From Nitrosopumilus piranensis (GTDB lineage: Archaea; Thermoproteota; Nitrososphaeria; Nitrososphaerales; Nitrosopumilaceae): DNA of 64,000 nt. How positions within the stretch are numbered: position 1 is the first letter of the stretch; every line of letters begins with the position of its first letter. Positions 43,202-51,689 of the stretch are shown here, in pieces. A program made the translations under genes and the position numbers. The stretch spans positions 1,189,707 to 1,253,706 of the forward strand of contig NZ_CP010868.1 of assembly GCF_000875775.1 (NCBI RefSeq), read 5' to 3'. The notes below the pieces were generated by a model. It was not told where the DNA came from, did not search any database, and saw only the letters and a program-made list of their open reading frames with translations.

Positions 43202-44065
43202 TTATGATGATTTTTTACGTGTCTTTTTAGCAGTTTTCTTGGCAGGTTTAGTAGTGGTTTTAGTTTTAGTAGGCTCTTTTGATTCTCTTCCAAAAAACGC
43301 CTTTCTTGCATAACAGAGGTATGTAGTGTGGCCTATGCCTTGAAATGAATGTCTTGTCTTTCCTTCTCGAGCTTCTATTGTACGTAAAACATGTTCTGTT
43401 GATTCGATATCAGTAAACTCATTTTCAACTAGAGCCATAGTTAATTTTTCTAATTGATTCATAGTAGGGCAAATAGCAAAAATTGAGCCACTGCCCTTTA
43501 ACATTTTTCTTACTTGTGGAATAACTATCCAAGGATCACCAAGATCAATCAATGCAACATCCATATCTGCCAGAGGCATTTTCTTGACAGTCTTCAAATC
43601 CAAGTTATGCTGGGTGACATATTTCGAAACACCTGCCTTTTTGATGTTTTTTTCTGCAATTTTCATAAAGTTTTCATCAACATCAAATGTGTAAACATGA
43701 CCACGGGGTTTTACAATACTTGCAACACATGAAGTCAAAGAGCCACTGCCAGTTCCAATTTCTAGAATCTTTTGACCGCTTTCAATTCCTGCTCTTGCAA
43801 TGATATAACCAATGTCTTTTGGATAAACAATCTGAGTGCCATGTTGGATTTTCATTACATAGTCATACATCGTAGGTTTTAGCAGATAGACATACTTGTC
43901 CTTGTTTGTGACAAGTCTAGAACCATACTCCTTACCTATGGCATCAGAGTGTTTGATGACTCCAATATGAGTATGAAGGGATTCTTTTTTAGATATTTTT
44001 ACAAGCCATTTTTTTGAATGATTAAAGTAGAATAGCACTGGTGAATTTTGTTTAATTTTATCCAT
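43202..44065 (-). CDS. trmI: tRNA (adenine-N1)-methyltransferase TrmI
   Basis: Makes m1A at positions 57/58 of tRNA. The 287-residue protein has the TrmI N-terminal domain, then the Rossmann methyltransferase core: LEIGTGSGSLTSCVA (motif I), YTFDVDE and ALIDLGDPW. The last 25 residues are a Lys/Thr/Ala-rich tail (KTKTTTKPAKKTAKKTRKK type), probably for RNA binding; it is longer than in most family members and resembles the two basic proteins of this window. Confidence 0.92.
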   Translation of the reverse strand: MDKIKQNSPVLFYFNHSKKWLVKISKKESLHTHIGVIKHSDAIGKEYGSRLVTNKDKYVYLLKPTMYDYVMKIQHGTQIVYPKDIGYIIARAGIESGQKILEIGTGSGSLTSCVASIVKPRGHVYTFDVDENFMKIAEKNIKKAGVSKYVTQHNLDLKTVKKMPLADMDVALIDLGDPWIVIPQVRKMLKGSGSIFAICPTMNQLEKLTMALVENEFTDIESTEHVLRTIEAREGKTRHSFQGIGHTTYLCYARKAFFGRESKEPTKTKTTTKPAKKTAKKTRKKSS

Positions 44066-44162
44066 AGAGTTTGCTAAGAAATTTTAGATAAGAATCTACT
44101 GGTTTTTCATCTTTTAACTGATATCCACTACTGTTAAAAATAGCCAAGATTAGATTGAAATC

Positions 44163-44267
44163 ATGACACGAAAGAAAAAAGATTTGAAACAACGCCAGAA
44201 CCTTCAGTGTCATTGGCATTGCCCGTGCGACGATTGCAGAGCTGATGAAACTCAGCAATATGCTTAA
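44163..44267 (+). CDS. Cys/His-rich microprotein
   Basis: A 34-residue protein with a basic N-terminus and a metal site CHWHCPCDDC (residues 16-25). It is first of three short plus-strand genes (44163-44596), the last two overlapping. No family recognised. Confidence 0.5.
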   Translation: MTRKKKDLKQRQNLQCHWHCPCDDCRADETQQYA

Positions 44268-44291
44268 GTTGATAATTAGCGCAAAAAATTC

Positions 44292-44411
44292 ATGGATCTT
44301 AACGAGTTACACCAAAGAGAGATAGATTCGCTTAGAGATGAAAATATCGAATTAAGAAAAAAGATAGAAGAACTAGAGGCCAAAGTCAAAGAATTAGAGA
44401 GCAAAAAATGA
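44292..44411 (+). CDS. Coiled-coil microprotein
   Basis: A 39-residue protein, almost purely a coiled coil (REIDSLRDENIELRKKIEEL), with heptads up to the C-terminus. The start of the following zinc-finger gene overlaps its stop (ATGA), so the two are translated together and may form a complex. Confidence 0.65.
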   Translation: MDLNELHQREIDSLRDENIELRKKIEELEAKVKELESKK

Positions 44412-44596
44412 ATTTCAACTGCGTATTCCCAGATTGCAATTACAAGCAAAACGATATTACAGAAGATGAATTTCTAAAACACTTGAAAGAAAACCACCAT
44501 GAGGAGATTATTAGAATTTCAAAAAAGGAAAACATACCAATCAAGATGGCAGAGATGATTACAATATCAAACTCCAAAGTATTCATTAATTCATAG
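44408..44596 (+). CDS. DUF1059-like zinc-finger protein
   Basis: A 62-residue protein with CVFPDCNY at the N-terminus and HLKENHHEE at about 25-33, giving a C-x4-C-H-x4-H finger of the DUF1059 type. The C-terminus is an unstructured or beta tail. It overlaps the coiled-coil gene by four bases. Function unknown. Confidence 0.65.
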   Translation: MNFNCVFPDCNYKQNDITEDEFLKHLKENHHEEIIRISKKENIPIKMAEMITISNSKVFINS

Positions 44597-44640
44597 ATTA
44601 GAATTTTCAACAAGTTAGCATTAGGTGATAATCAAGATCA

Positions 44641-44650
44641 ATCTTAAATA
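44641..44650 (+). promoter_or_regulatory. Promoter box of small RNA copy 2
   Basis: ATCTTAAATA, identical to 21366-21375 and also 30 bases before the conserved TGACGAGA. Confidence 0.6.
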
Positions 44651-44670
44651 TCAATTTGGCGTATAATTAG

Positions 44671-44772
44671 TGACGAGAAAACCGTTATTCTGCGTCGTAG
44701 AATAAAGGTATGGAAAGCATTTCATGTTAGGTTTGCGTCCTAGGAAAAACATGCTTTCCGTGTGTCTCGTTG
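44671..44772 (+). ncRNA. Candidate structured small RNA, copy 2
   Basis: About 100 bases in a non-coding gap. TGACGAGA (44671-44678) pairs with TCTCGTTG (44765-44772) using two G-U pairs, where copy 1 at 21396 uses Watson-Crick pairs, a compensated change. Then come nine bases, TTCTGC, five bases and AGAATA (hairpin 44688-44704), as in copy 1 apart from loop size. A long second hairpin, GGAAAGCAT with ATGCTTTCC, is unique to this copy. A T-rich stretch follows. Three-way junction fold predicted by eye. Confidence 0.6.
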
Positions 44773-44834
44773 TTTTCTAAAAATCCATTTTAATACAAAT
44801 AGTATTTTAATGCCAAAATAAAGAACAATTTGAA

Positions 44835-45185
44835 ATGACTGAATTAAAAGTTCAAGGTTCTGGAGGATACGTAATAGCAGATTTAACAGAAGAACAAGCA
44901 AAAAAAGCAGATTTAGGGGTTGGAAAATTATTTTTGGCTCCAATCGGAAAGATTGAAACTGAAAAAATGCTTAAGCATTATTGCAATAATTGTGAAACAG
45001 AATTTGATAGTCCACCAAAAATTCAGTTAGAAGAAAGTCCTAATGAAGAAGTTGCAGATAATTTGATCCTAATTGAAAGAGGTCAATACGTCTGTGAAAA
45101 ATGCAGTTCTGTTATCGGCGAATACAGAGAATTCAAAAAGAAAGACGAATCAAGCGATGTTGGAAATGCAAAACCTACTGGATGA
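44835..45185 (+). CDS. Zinc-ribbon-containing protein, unknown function
   Basis: A 116-residue protein with an N-terminal beta-type domain (GSGGYVIADLTEEQAKKA), a CNNC at about 50-53 and CEKC at about 86-89, making one zinc site. The tail is charged. The ATG at 44835 lies 62 bases after the small RNA. No family recognised. Confidence 0.65.
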   Translation: MTELKVQGSGGYVIADLTEEQAKKADLGVGKLFLAPIGKIETEKMLKHYCNNCETEFDSPPKIQLEESPNEEVADNLILIERGQYVCEKCSSVIGEYREFKKKDESSDVGNAKPTG

Positions 45186-45238
45186 TAGGCATATAATTAA
45201 TCCGTATTCAATAAATACAGCAAATTTTGATTAAATGC

Positions 45239-45376
45239 ATGGCAAATCAAAAATGCGTTTCTTGCGGCATAGGATTTTTCTCACCAACAGGTTCAGACAA
45301 ATGTTCTAGATGTGCAGGAAAAGAAACAGAGGGTCATGGAGGACATGATTCCTGTGGTTGTGGACACAGCCATTAG
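45239..45376 (+). CDS. His/Cys-rich metal-binding microprotein
   Basis: A 45-residue protein with CVSCG and CSRC knuckles at residues 6-10 and 22-25, then a His/Gly/Cys tail (HGGHDSCGCGHSH at 33-45). The ribbon fits zinc; the tail resembles nickel or copper carrier tails such as those in HypB or CobW proteins. No partner is adjacent. Confidence 0.65.
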   Translation: MANQKCVSCGIGFFSPTGSDKCSRCAGKETEGHGGHDSCGCGHSH

Positions 45377-45410
45377 TCTCTTTTTTCTATAACATGCATA
45401 TATTGCACAA

Positions 45411-45938
45411 ATGATGAGTGGTTTTATGGTAAAAACTTCAGAAGAAATGAAAAATCTTGTTGAAGAGTTTATCAAAGTAACTAAGATTAATTATGAAGAC
45501 CAAACAGAAAAAGTTAGAGAGAAAAGTCAGTTAATTGAATGGCAATTCCGAGTCGGAACAAATGTTATTGTCAGTAAAAATGCAAACAGAACAGATAGAA
45601 TTCATTTGAATGTAAACATGAGATTTCCAGCAGAAGATGCAAAATTATTGGTGATAAAAAATCCATCATTTTCAAAAGCAGTTATGGATATTAGTGAAAT
45701 TTGTACAATGTGTAATGTTGGACATCAATGGGTTAAAGACAAAAACGACATTGTAGGTCTAGCAGTATTCTCACATGTAGATGAAGAGATTCTAGACAGA
45801 GTTTCATTTCATGATACGTGGGATAATGTGGCACGAGTCACAGCACATATACAAAAAATCTTACGTTCAAATTTTAGTGGTTTTTCAGGACAGCCAAACC
45901 CAGCAGATGAAACTACTGAAAAATCAATGTATGGATAA
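45411..45938 (+). CDS. DUF2299-like archaeal protein
   Basis: A 175-residue protein of mainly archaeal distribution that resembles DUF2299 (an alpha/beta fold with the SQLIEWQFRVGTN and IHLNVNMRFP core). Two Cys (CTMCN) are close together and could bind metal. The C-terminus is unstructured. The domain label is from memory and tentative. Confidence 0.6.
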   Translation: MMSGFMVKTSEEMKNLVEEFIKVTKINYEDQTEKVREKSQLIEWQFRVGTNVIVSKNANRTDRIHLNVNMRFPAEDAKLLVIKNPSFSKAVMDISEICTMCNVGHQWVKDKNDIVGLAVFSHVDEEILDRVSFHDTWDNVARVTAHIQKILRSNFSGFSGQPNPADETTEKSMYG

Positions 45939-45949
45939 TTTAGTTTGAG

Positions 45950-46060
45950 TTAATCATCGGTTTTGTGTTTTTTGTGAGTTTTTTCATGTGCCAATACTTT
46001 ATCAAATGAGTCAGGGAATCCTTCCCAAGAAAATTTACAATCTCGACAGTTGTACTTCAT
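45950..46060 (-). CDS. C2H2 zinc-finger microprotein
   Basis: A 36-residue protein containing one classical C2H2 finger: CRDC at residues 5-8 and HEKTH at about 25-29, with a linker containing SWEGFPDSF. It has a basic KKHK end. It sits downstream of TFB on the same strand. Confidence 0.65.
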   Translation of the reverse strand: MKYNCRDCKFSWEGFPDSFDKVLAHEKTHKKHKTDD

Positions 46061-46094
46061 TTGTTTTCCTCATTTTGGAATTGTTTCTGAAACA

Positions 46095-47015
46095 TCAAAT
46101 ACCCAAATCCACATTTTGTTGGTTTTTTAGTCCTTTGAATCGATTTCTTATGGTAACTTCTGTAACGTTGGCAGCTTCTGCAAGGTTTCGTTGAGTCATG
46201 GCTTCCTTATTTTTAAGGCAAGAGATGTACAATGCAGTGGCTGCAAGCCCCATAGGGTCTTTTCCAGCAGATTCTTTGTTATCCTGAACATCTTGAAGAA
46301 TTTTTACTGCATGTCTTTTGGTTTTTTCTGAGAGTTCCAGTTTACTTGCAATTCTTGAAATACATTGGATTGAGTTTACAACAGGCATCTTTAGTTCCAA
46401 TTCATGATGGAGCAATCTGTAGCATCGTGCAATATCTTTTCGTTTTACATTTGCAGCAGTAGATATATCATTTAGAGTTCTGGGAGTTTCTGTATCGCGA
46501 CATGCAGCATAAAGGGATGCTGCAATCATTGCAGAGATAGATCTGCCTCTAACTAGTTTCTTATCCAAAGCCTTTCGATACAGATAAGCAGCCTTTTCAA
46601 GAACATTTGCAGAAAGTGCAATCTTGTCTTTTAATCTAGATAATTCGTTAAGAGCTTGTCGAAGATTTCTATCAACAGGGGCATGAGATTGACTTCTACT
46701 ATCCCAGGTTCTTAACCGCTCAATGGTGCTTTTCATTGATGTAGAAAGCGGTTTACCTGTTGCATCCTTATTTTGAGGATTAATTACGGTAGATAACCCC
46801 ATATCATGCATCAAAAGAGAAGAAGGGGCACCGGCTCTTGCAGGATTTACATTTCCTTCGGTTGAAAAAGATCTCCATTCAGGACCAGATTCATTTGATT
46901 TTTCAGAAACAACATACCCACATTTTGAACAGAACTGTTCTCCAGTAACATCATCAGTTAGCAAAGAATTTTTTCCACAGCGCAAGCAGTTAGAATTTGT
47001 GGTTGAAACTACCAT
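46095..47015 (-). CDS. tfb: Transcription initiation factor TFB (TFIIB)
   Basis: Recruits RNA polymerase to TBP-bound promoters. The 306-residue protein has the N-terminal zinc ribbon (CLRC at 10-13 and CSKC at about 29-32), the B-finger/linker with GPEWRSF, and two cyclin repeats; the second ends in the BRE-binding helix RNLAEAANVTEVTIRNRFKGL. Length is normal. Thaumarchaea usually have several TFBs, so this may be one of a set. Its C-terminal NQQNVDLGI is unremarkable. Confidence 0.94.
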   Translation of the reverse strand: MVVSTTNSNCLRCGKNSLLTDDVTGEQFCSKCGYVVSEKSNESGPEWRSFSTEGNVNPARAGAPSSLLMHDMGLSTVINPQNKDATGKPLSTSMKSTIERLRTWDSRSQSHAPVDRNLRQALNELSRLKDKIALSANVLEKAAYLYRKALDKKLVRGRSISAMIAASLYAACRDTETPRTLNDISTAANVKRKDIARCYRLLHHELELKMPVVNSIQCISRIASKLELSEKTKRHAVKILQDVQDNKESAGKDPMGLAATALYISCLKNKEAMTQRNLAEAANVTEVTIRNRFKGLKNQQNVDLGI

Positions 47016-47026
47016 GTAAGGTGCTG

Positions 47027-47269
47027 TTATGCCGCCACCTTTTTGATTGTGTTTTTAATCAAGTGGAAATCTTTTTTAAAATTTTTAAATTCTGTAGTTT
47101 CAGCATCACCTATCATGGTATCTGAGGAAATGGTATTTTTAGTTGTTAATGCATCACGGAATTTCTCCAACATAGTTCCATCCATGTTAGCTTTGAAAAA
47201 TAGAAATTCTAACTCTAATCTCTTTAGTCGATTCATTTCTGCTAATTCCTCTTCGATTCTTTTTGTCAT
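47027..47269 (-). CDS. Small coiled-coil protein upstream of TFB
   Basis: An 80-residue charged helical protein (RIEEELAEMNRLKRLELEFLFFKA) ending just 11 bases before the TFB start on the same strand, so probably cotranscribed. A role with TFB is only suggested by position. Confidence 0.6.
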   Translation of the reverse strand: MTKRIEEELAEMNRLKRLELEFLFFKANMDGTMLEKFRDALTTKNTISSDTMIGDAETTEFKNFKKDFHLIKNTIKKVAA

Positions 47270-47292
47270 AATTCTATTTCAGTTCATTTCAT

Positions 47293-47397
47293 TTAAGAAT
47301 GATTGTTTTTTAGGCAGTTACAACCACAGTCAAACATTCCTGCTTTTCCCATGCATTGATCATGATGTTCATTATAGCATTTATTGCAAATTAACAA
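47293..47397 (-). CDS. Cys-rich microprotein
   Basis: A TTG-started 34-residue protein with CNKCYNEHHDQC and CGCNC, six Cys and two His, probably one or two zinc ions. It lies 10 bases downstream of the 32-residue gene at 47408 on the same strand. Tentative because of its size. Confidence 0.45.
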   Translation of the reverse strand: MLICNKCYNEHHDQCMGKAGMFDCGCNCLKNNHS

Positions 47398-47407
47398 AAT
47401 ATTTCGT

Positions 47408-47506
47408 TTATTTCCCTATCTCTTTTGCGCAGTTTGATGAGCATGTGGAATCATTAGTCAAACTTTCATATTCCAATCCACAATGAACACATGTTCTAAA
47501 AGACAT
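47408..47506 (-). CDS. Zinc-ribbon microprotein
   Basis: A 32-residue protein with CVHCG at residues 6-10 and CSSNC at about 22-26, a minimal ribbon. It may share a transcript with the next gene downstream at 47293. No family recognised. Confidence 0.5.
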   Translation of the reverse strand: MSFRTCVHCGLEYESLTNDSTCSSNCAKEIGK

Positions 47507-47750
47507 GTTATCTTTACTTGTTCATACTATAAAAGACAGATAGATTTGTGAATAATTTTATCATCACATTTAGTCACTGAAAAATGATGTATTTTAGGTC
47601 AAAAGAAGAAAAATTAGTTGAAAAACAAAAAAAAGTTCAAGTTAATTCAAATAAAACAAAGAAATCCAGGTTAGGGATTGAAAATAACAGGCATTCAAAA
47701 TTTTGACATTCAATACCAACGTTAATAGCATTAGAAAGGCGTAAAATGCG

Positions 47751-48065
47751 TTGGGAAAACGACAAGTAAAAAATGAAAGTGCTCTAAAAGAAATCAGACT
47801 TCCTGAAACAGATGAAGAGATGTTTGGCAGAGTCATCAAAATGTTAGGGGGAGAAAACCTTCTAGTCAAATGTCAAGATAAAATTGTAAGAAGAGGTCGA
47901 ATTAGAGGCAAACTAAAGAGAAGAGTTTGGATAAGAGACAACGATGTAGTAATAATTGCACCTTGGACTTTTGGGAAAGAGGAAAAAGGGGACATTTTGT
48001 GGAGATACACATTATCTCAAGTTGAATGGTTAAAGCAAAACAAACACATCCCGTTGGATTTTTAG
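47751..48065 (+). CDS. eif1A: Translation initiation factor aIF-1A
   Basis: Binds the A site of the small ribosomal subunit in translation initiation. The 104-residue protein has the OB fold of eIF1A: RLPETDEEMFGRVIKMLGGENLLVKC, then RGRIRGKLKRRVWIRDNDVVI and the terminal basic helix region. TTG start at 47751. It converges with the universal stress protein. Confidence 0.93.
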   Translation: MGKRQVKNESALKEIRLPETDEEMFGRVIKMLGGENLLVKCQDKIVRRGRIRGKLKRRVWIRDNDVVIIAPWTFGKEEKGDILWRYTLSQVEWLKQNKHIPLDF

Positions 48066-48073
48066 TTTACAGA

Positions 48074-48511
48074 TTAATTTAGAATTAATAATGCACCACG
48101 AAAATGCTTTGAAACATCCTCAATAGTACTTGGAAAATGAATCTTTTCAAATCTGGTGAGTTTTTTCAATCCCATAATGATTAGATCTATATCATTTTTT
48201 TCAGTGAATTCAAGAATTGCTTGAGAAGGCATGTTGGTTTTAACCAGTTTAGATTTTAGTGAAACACCATGATCTTTTGCAAAAGATGCCAGTCTTGAGT
48301 GTTCTTTTAGGATCAACTCCTTTTCTTTTTCAGATTCTTTTTTGTTAGTTTTTGTCTTAAACAAGCCAAATGTAGATTTATCTTCCATACAAGTCAAAAT
48401 GGTGATTGTGGAATTTTCCAATACTGCTAAAGATATTGCTTTTTTGAATGCCTTTTGACTGCCTGGGCACCCATTATAGGGAACCAAAATATTGTTAAAG
48501 GCTTTATCCAT
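48074..48511 (-). CDS. Universal stress protein family member
   Basis: A 145-residue single Usp domain. The fold is clear: NILVPYNGCPGSQKAFKKAISLA, an extended charged loop, then DIDLIIMGLKK and the final RGALLIL strand. The ATP-binding G-x2-G-x9-GS(V) motif normally following the fourth strand is replaced (GLKKLTRFEKIHFPS), so it belongs to the non-ATP-binding UspA-like group. Ligand unknown. Confidence 0.85.
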   Translation of the reverse strand: MDKAFNNILVPYNGCPGSQKAFKKAISLAVLENSTITILTCMEDKSTFGLFKTKTNKKESEKEKELILKEHSRLASFAKDHGVSLKSKLVKTNMPSQAILEFTEKNDIDLIIMGLKKLTRFEKIHFPSTIEDVSKHFRGALLILN

Positions 48512-48585
48512 CTTTCCTCATAAAAGTCATAATTACAAATACCTTCTGTTTAAAACAATTAAGCAAAATAAAATAGTCAATATTT

Positions 48586-49575
48586 TCATCTAATATCGCC
48601 TCCTATGTCACCTACAATTTCTTCTAGTAGATCTTCTATTGTGATAATTCCTTGCAAATTCTCATTGTCATCTAAAACAACGGCCATATGGCTCTCATTT
48701 TTTTTAAGTTCCACAAGCAAAGCACTGATTTTTTCATCAGAATAAACAAAAAATGGTGTTCGCATAATTTTTCCAACTTTTATTTTGGCAAATTTATTTT
48801 CAGGAATTTTTGCAATATCCCAAATATGTAATATACCAATTATGTTCTCAAATGTTTTAGAATAGACCGGTATTCGAGAAAACCCTTTTGTAACAATTAA
48901 TGAAAAAACCTCAGATAGTAGGATTTGATCATCTAATGAAAAAATATCATTTTTGGGAGTCATTACATCAATGATAGGTTTGTCATCAAATTCAAGGGCT
49001 TTTTTTACAAGTCGATGCTCTTCTTTTTCAATAGCTTTTTCTGACAAACCTAGATCAACAACTTCTTGAATGTCTTCTTCAGTAATGGGTTTTGGGTAAG
49101 ATTGTCCTCCTATCAATTTCAAAAATGATTTCGTTAATTTGTCTAAAAACCAAACAAATGGGTACATGAGATATGTAAATGCTAGAAGAAAATTACTGAA
49201 ACGTAAAGCCATTTTTTCAGATTGTATATGAGAATATGTTTTTGGAAATATCTCTCCAAACACCAAAATAATAAAAGTCATAATGCCTATTGCAATTCCA
49301 ACACCCTGATTTCCCAGCATTTTAATTGCAACATCTGCTGCAAGGACAGATGACGCCACATTTACCAATGTATTTCCCAGATTAACGCTCGAAGTCATCA
49401 TACTTGGGTTTGATTTTAATTTGTAAAGAGCTGATGAGCCACGTATTTTTTTACGATATAATCTCATAACCTTTGAACGTCGAATTCCAACTATGGCAAT
49501 TTCTAATCCACTAAAAAGTGCGTATAACCCAATGAGAATGATTATGGCAGAGATCTCAATTAAAAGAAAATCCAA
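48586..49575 (-). CDS. CNNM/CorB-type membrane protein with CBS pair
   Basis: A 329-residue protein with an N-terminal DUF21/CNNM membrane domain (three to four spans within residues 1-145) followed by two CBS domains (VMTPKNDIFSLDD and VGKIMRTPFFVYSDE) and the closing GIITIEDLLEEIVGDIGG segment. The C-terminal CorC/HlyC domain is absent. CNNM/CorB proteins export Mg2+ or respond to nucleotide via CBS. TTG start. Confidence 0.88.
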   Translation of the reverse strand: MDFLLIEISAIIILIGLYALFSGLEIAIVGIRRSKVMRLYRKKIRGSSALYKLKSNPSMMTSSVNLGNTLVNVASSVLAADVAIKMLGNQGVGIAIGIMTFIILVFGEIFPKTYSHIQSEKMALRFSNFLLAFTYLMYPFVWFLDKLTKSFLKLIGGQSYPKPITEEDIQEVVDLGLSEKAIEKEEHRLVKKALEFDDKPIIDVMTPKNDIFSLDDQILLSEVFSLIVTKGFSRIPVYSKTFENIIGILHIWDIAKIPENKFAKIKVGKIMRTPFFVYSDEKISALLVELKKNESHMAVVLDDNENLQGIITIEDLLEEIVGDIGGDIR

Positions 49576-49708
49576 TTAATACCAGTGGTTTTGTTATAAG
49601 TTAAAAGATTTTTAGAATATCATATTTGAGAATGAATTACAAATAAAATCATTAATTAAATTTTTTGAGTTAATTTGGTATTTTTGACATTAGAAAATAT
49701 TTGAGTCA

Positions 49709-50164
49709 TTATTTGTCATTTTTACTTCGGCTGATTTTCACTTCATCATGAAGGTCTTTGACCATAGATATCAATAATTCCACCTCATGTTTCTCAAGAT
49801 TTTCAATCTCCCGAATTTTTTTGATAATTAGAGCTTTTGTAGATGATTCAACGGATTCATGTTTTTTTAATCTAGAACCAATAAGCATAGCACCAAATGC
49901 AGAGATAAAAGTACCAATTATGGCAATTCCAACAAACATTAGCCCTATTCCCAATAATCTTCCAGCTTCGGTGACTGGAACAACATCACCATATCCTACA
50001 GTAGTGACAGTAGCAGATGCCCACCAAAAAGCGTCAATTAGATTTGTGATTTGAGCGTCATCATGAGGAGACTCAATAAGGTAGATGGCAATACCGCTTC
50101 CCCCAACCACAAGAAATGAAACAATAAATAGGTAAATCAGTAATTTCAACGAGTATTTTATCAA
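49709..50164 (-). CDS. Two-span potassium channel
   Basis: A 151-residue 2-TM channel subunit. The selectivity filter TVGYGD is at residues 55-60 in the re-entrant loop, between a first span (about 7-30) and a second (about 70-95). The C-terminal coiled coil (SLTKALIIKKIREIEN type) would aid tetramerisation. No RCK nucleotide domain is attached. TTG start. Confidence 0.88.
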   Translation of the reverse strand: MIKYSLKLLIYLFIVSFLVVGGSGIAIYLIESPHDDAQITNLIDAFWWASATVTTVGYGDVVPVTEAGRLLGIGLMFVGIAIIGTFISAFGAMLIGSRLKKHESVESSTKALIIKKIREIENLEKHEVELLISMVKDLHDEVKISRSKNDK

Positions 50165-50246
50165 GACATCTTACTAAAACTAAATTAAGATTTTCAACTC
50201 GGAGAATATGACTACTTTTTTTATTAGATAAAACATATCACATGGG

Positions 50247-51584
50247 ATGGAGATAAGGTCTTTTACACATTCTATTCCTCAAATAAGATATCTCATAAAG
50301 AAGAAGCTTTGGGCGCAGGTACTTGTAGCGCTATTTGTAGGATTGTTAGTAGGCCTTGCATTAGGACCAGAGACAAATTGGGTTGAAAAAGAGACTGCTG
50401 AAACAATTACAGAATGGCTGTCAATTCCTGCCAATCTATTTCTAAAAATTATTCAGATGATTATAGTGCCTCTAATTTTTGCATCAATTATCAGAGGCTT
50501 GACATCATCAGGTAGTATCGAACAACTCCAAAAACTTGGATTTGGTGTTGCGATATATTTTGTAATTACTACTGCAATTGCGCTTACCATCGGAATCTTG
50601 ATTGTTACAACAATACAGCCGGGCAATTTTATTGACAGTGACTTGATTAGAGAAAGTTTTGGGATTGAAGATTTAGAGATAGTTGAAAGTACGGATCTTT
50701 CGATTCAAGATATTCCTCAAAGCATAATTGGTTTGATTCCAAGCAATCCACTTTCTTCGTTTATGTCGGGGGAAATGCTGAGCATAATCATTTTTGCATT
50801 AATTGTGGGTGTTGCAATGATTACGTTACCTCCAAAAAGCTCAAAGTCTATTCTGGATTTGCTAGAATCCATACAGGATTTCACAATGAAAGTTGTATCT
50901 TGGGCAATGCGTCTTGCACCATTTGCAGCATTTGGCCTTATGGCAGGAATTGTTTCAAAGGTTGGGCTTTCTGCATTAACAGGACTTGGGGCATACATGG
51001 CAACAGTAATTGCAGGATTATTTGTAATGATGATAGTCTACATCATCATCATCAAGTTTTTTGCAAAAAGACCACTTTCATCTACATTGACAGCAATACG
51101 AGATCCACAGCTTTTGGCATTTTCAACATCTAGCTCTGCTGCAGTAATGCCAGTATCTATCAAAACAGCAGAAGAAAAATTAAAGATCAAACCTAAAGTT
51201 TCTCAATTTGTTATTCCCTTAGGAGCAACAATTAACATGGATGGTACTGCCATGTATCAAATAATTGCAGTATTTTTCTTGGCCCAGCTCTTTGATGTGA
51301 ATCTAAGCTTTACAACCATAATCCTAATTGCATTAACTGCTCTTGCCGCATCAATTGGTGCACCATCAGCTCCTGGAACTGGAATCGTAATATTATCAAC
51401 AATATTAATTGCTGCAGGAGTTCCAGCTGTAGGAGTCATTTTACTTTTAGGAGTTGACAGGTTATTAGATATGACTAGAACGATGATAAATGTGACTGGA
51501 GATCTCACTGCCTGTATGTTCTTTGATAAGAGACTCAAGATAGATGATAATAAGAATCAAAATCATGAGGTAATTAAAAAATGA
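50247..51584 (+). CDS. Dicarboxylate/amino acid:cation symporter (GltP/GltPh-like)
   Basis: A 445-residue transporter of the DAACS (SLC1) family taking up glutamate, aspartate or C4-dicarboxylates with Na+ or H+. The HP1 Ser-rich tip (TSSSAAVMPVS), NMDGTAMYQ in TM7, the HP2 tip (SAPGTG) and the TM8 DRLLDMTRTMINVTGD block are all present, including the Asp and Arg/Asn that bind substrate. The presence suggests some uptake of organic acids. Confidence 0.92.
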   Translation: MEIRSFTHSIPQIRYLIKKKLWAQVLVALFVGLLVGLALGPETNWVEKETAETITEWLSIPANLFLKIIQMIIVPLIFASIIRGLTSSGSIEQLQKLGFGVAIYFVITTAIALTIGILIVTTIQPGNFIDSDLIRESFGIEDLEIVESTDLSIQDIPQSIIGLIPSNPLSSFMSGEMLSIIIFALIVGVAMITLPPKSSKSILDLLESIQDFTMKVVSWAMRLAPFAAFGLMAGIVSKVGLSALTGLGAYMATVIAGLFVMMIVYIIIIKFFAKRPLSSTLTAIRDPQLLAFSTSSSAAVMPVSIKTAEEKLKIKPKVSQFVIPLGATINMDGTAMYQIIAVFFLAQLFDVNLSFTTIILIALTALAASIGAPSAPGTGIVILSTILIAAGVPAVGVILLLGVDRLLDMTRTMINVTGDLTACMFFDKRLKIDDNKNQNHEVIKK

Positions 51585-51689
51585 AATCTATGATTTGTGA
51601 TGCATTATCTTAAAAGTTTGATTTTTTGATATATTCAGATGTAAAAATCTACAATTATTTTATAACTTTGACACAGTATAAGTTACCAA

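Noticed and set aside
47584-47706. Plus-strand frame of 40 codons, basic, in the gap before aIF-1A
   Set aside because: Composition is Lys/Asn-rich as expected by chance in AT-rich DNA and no motif is visible.
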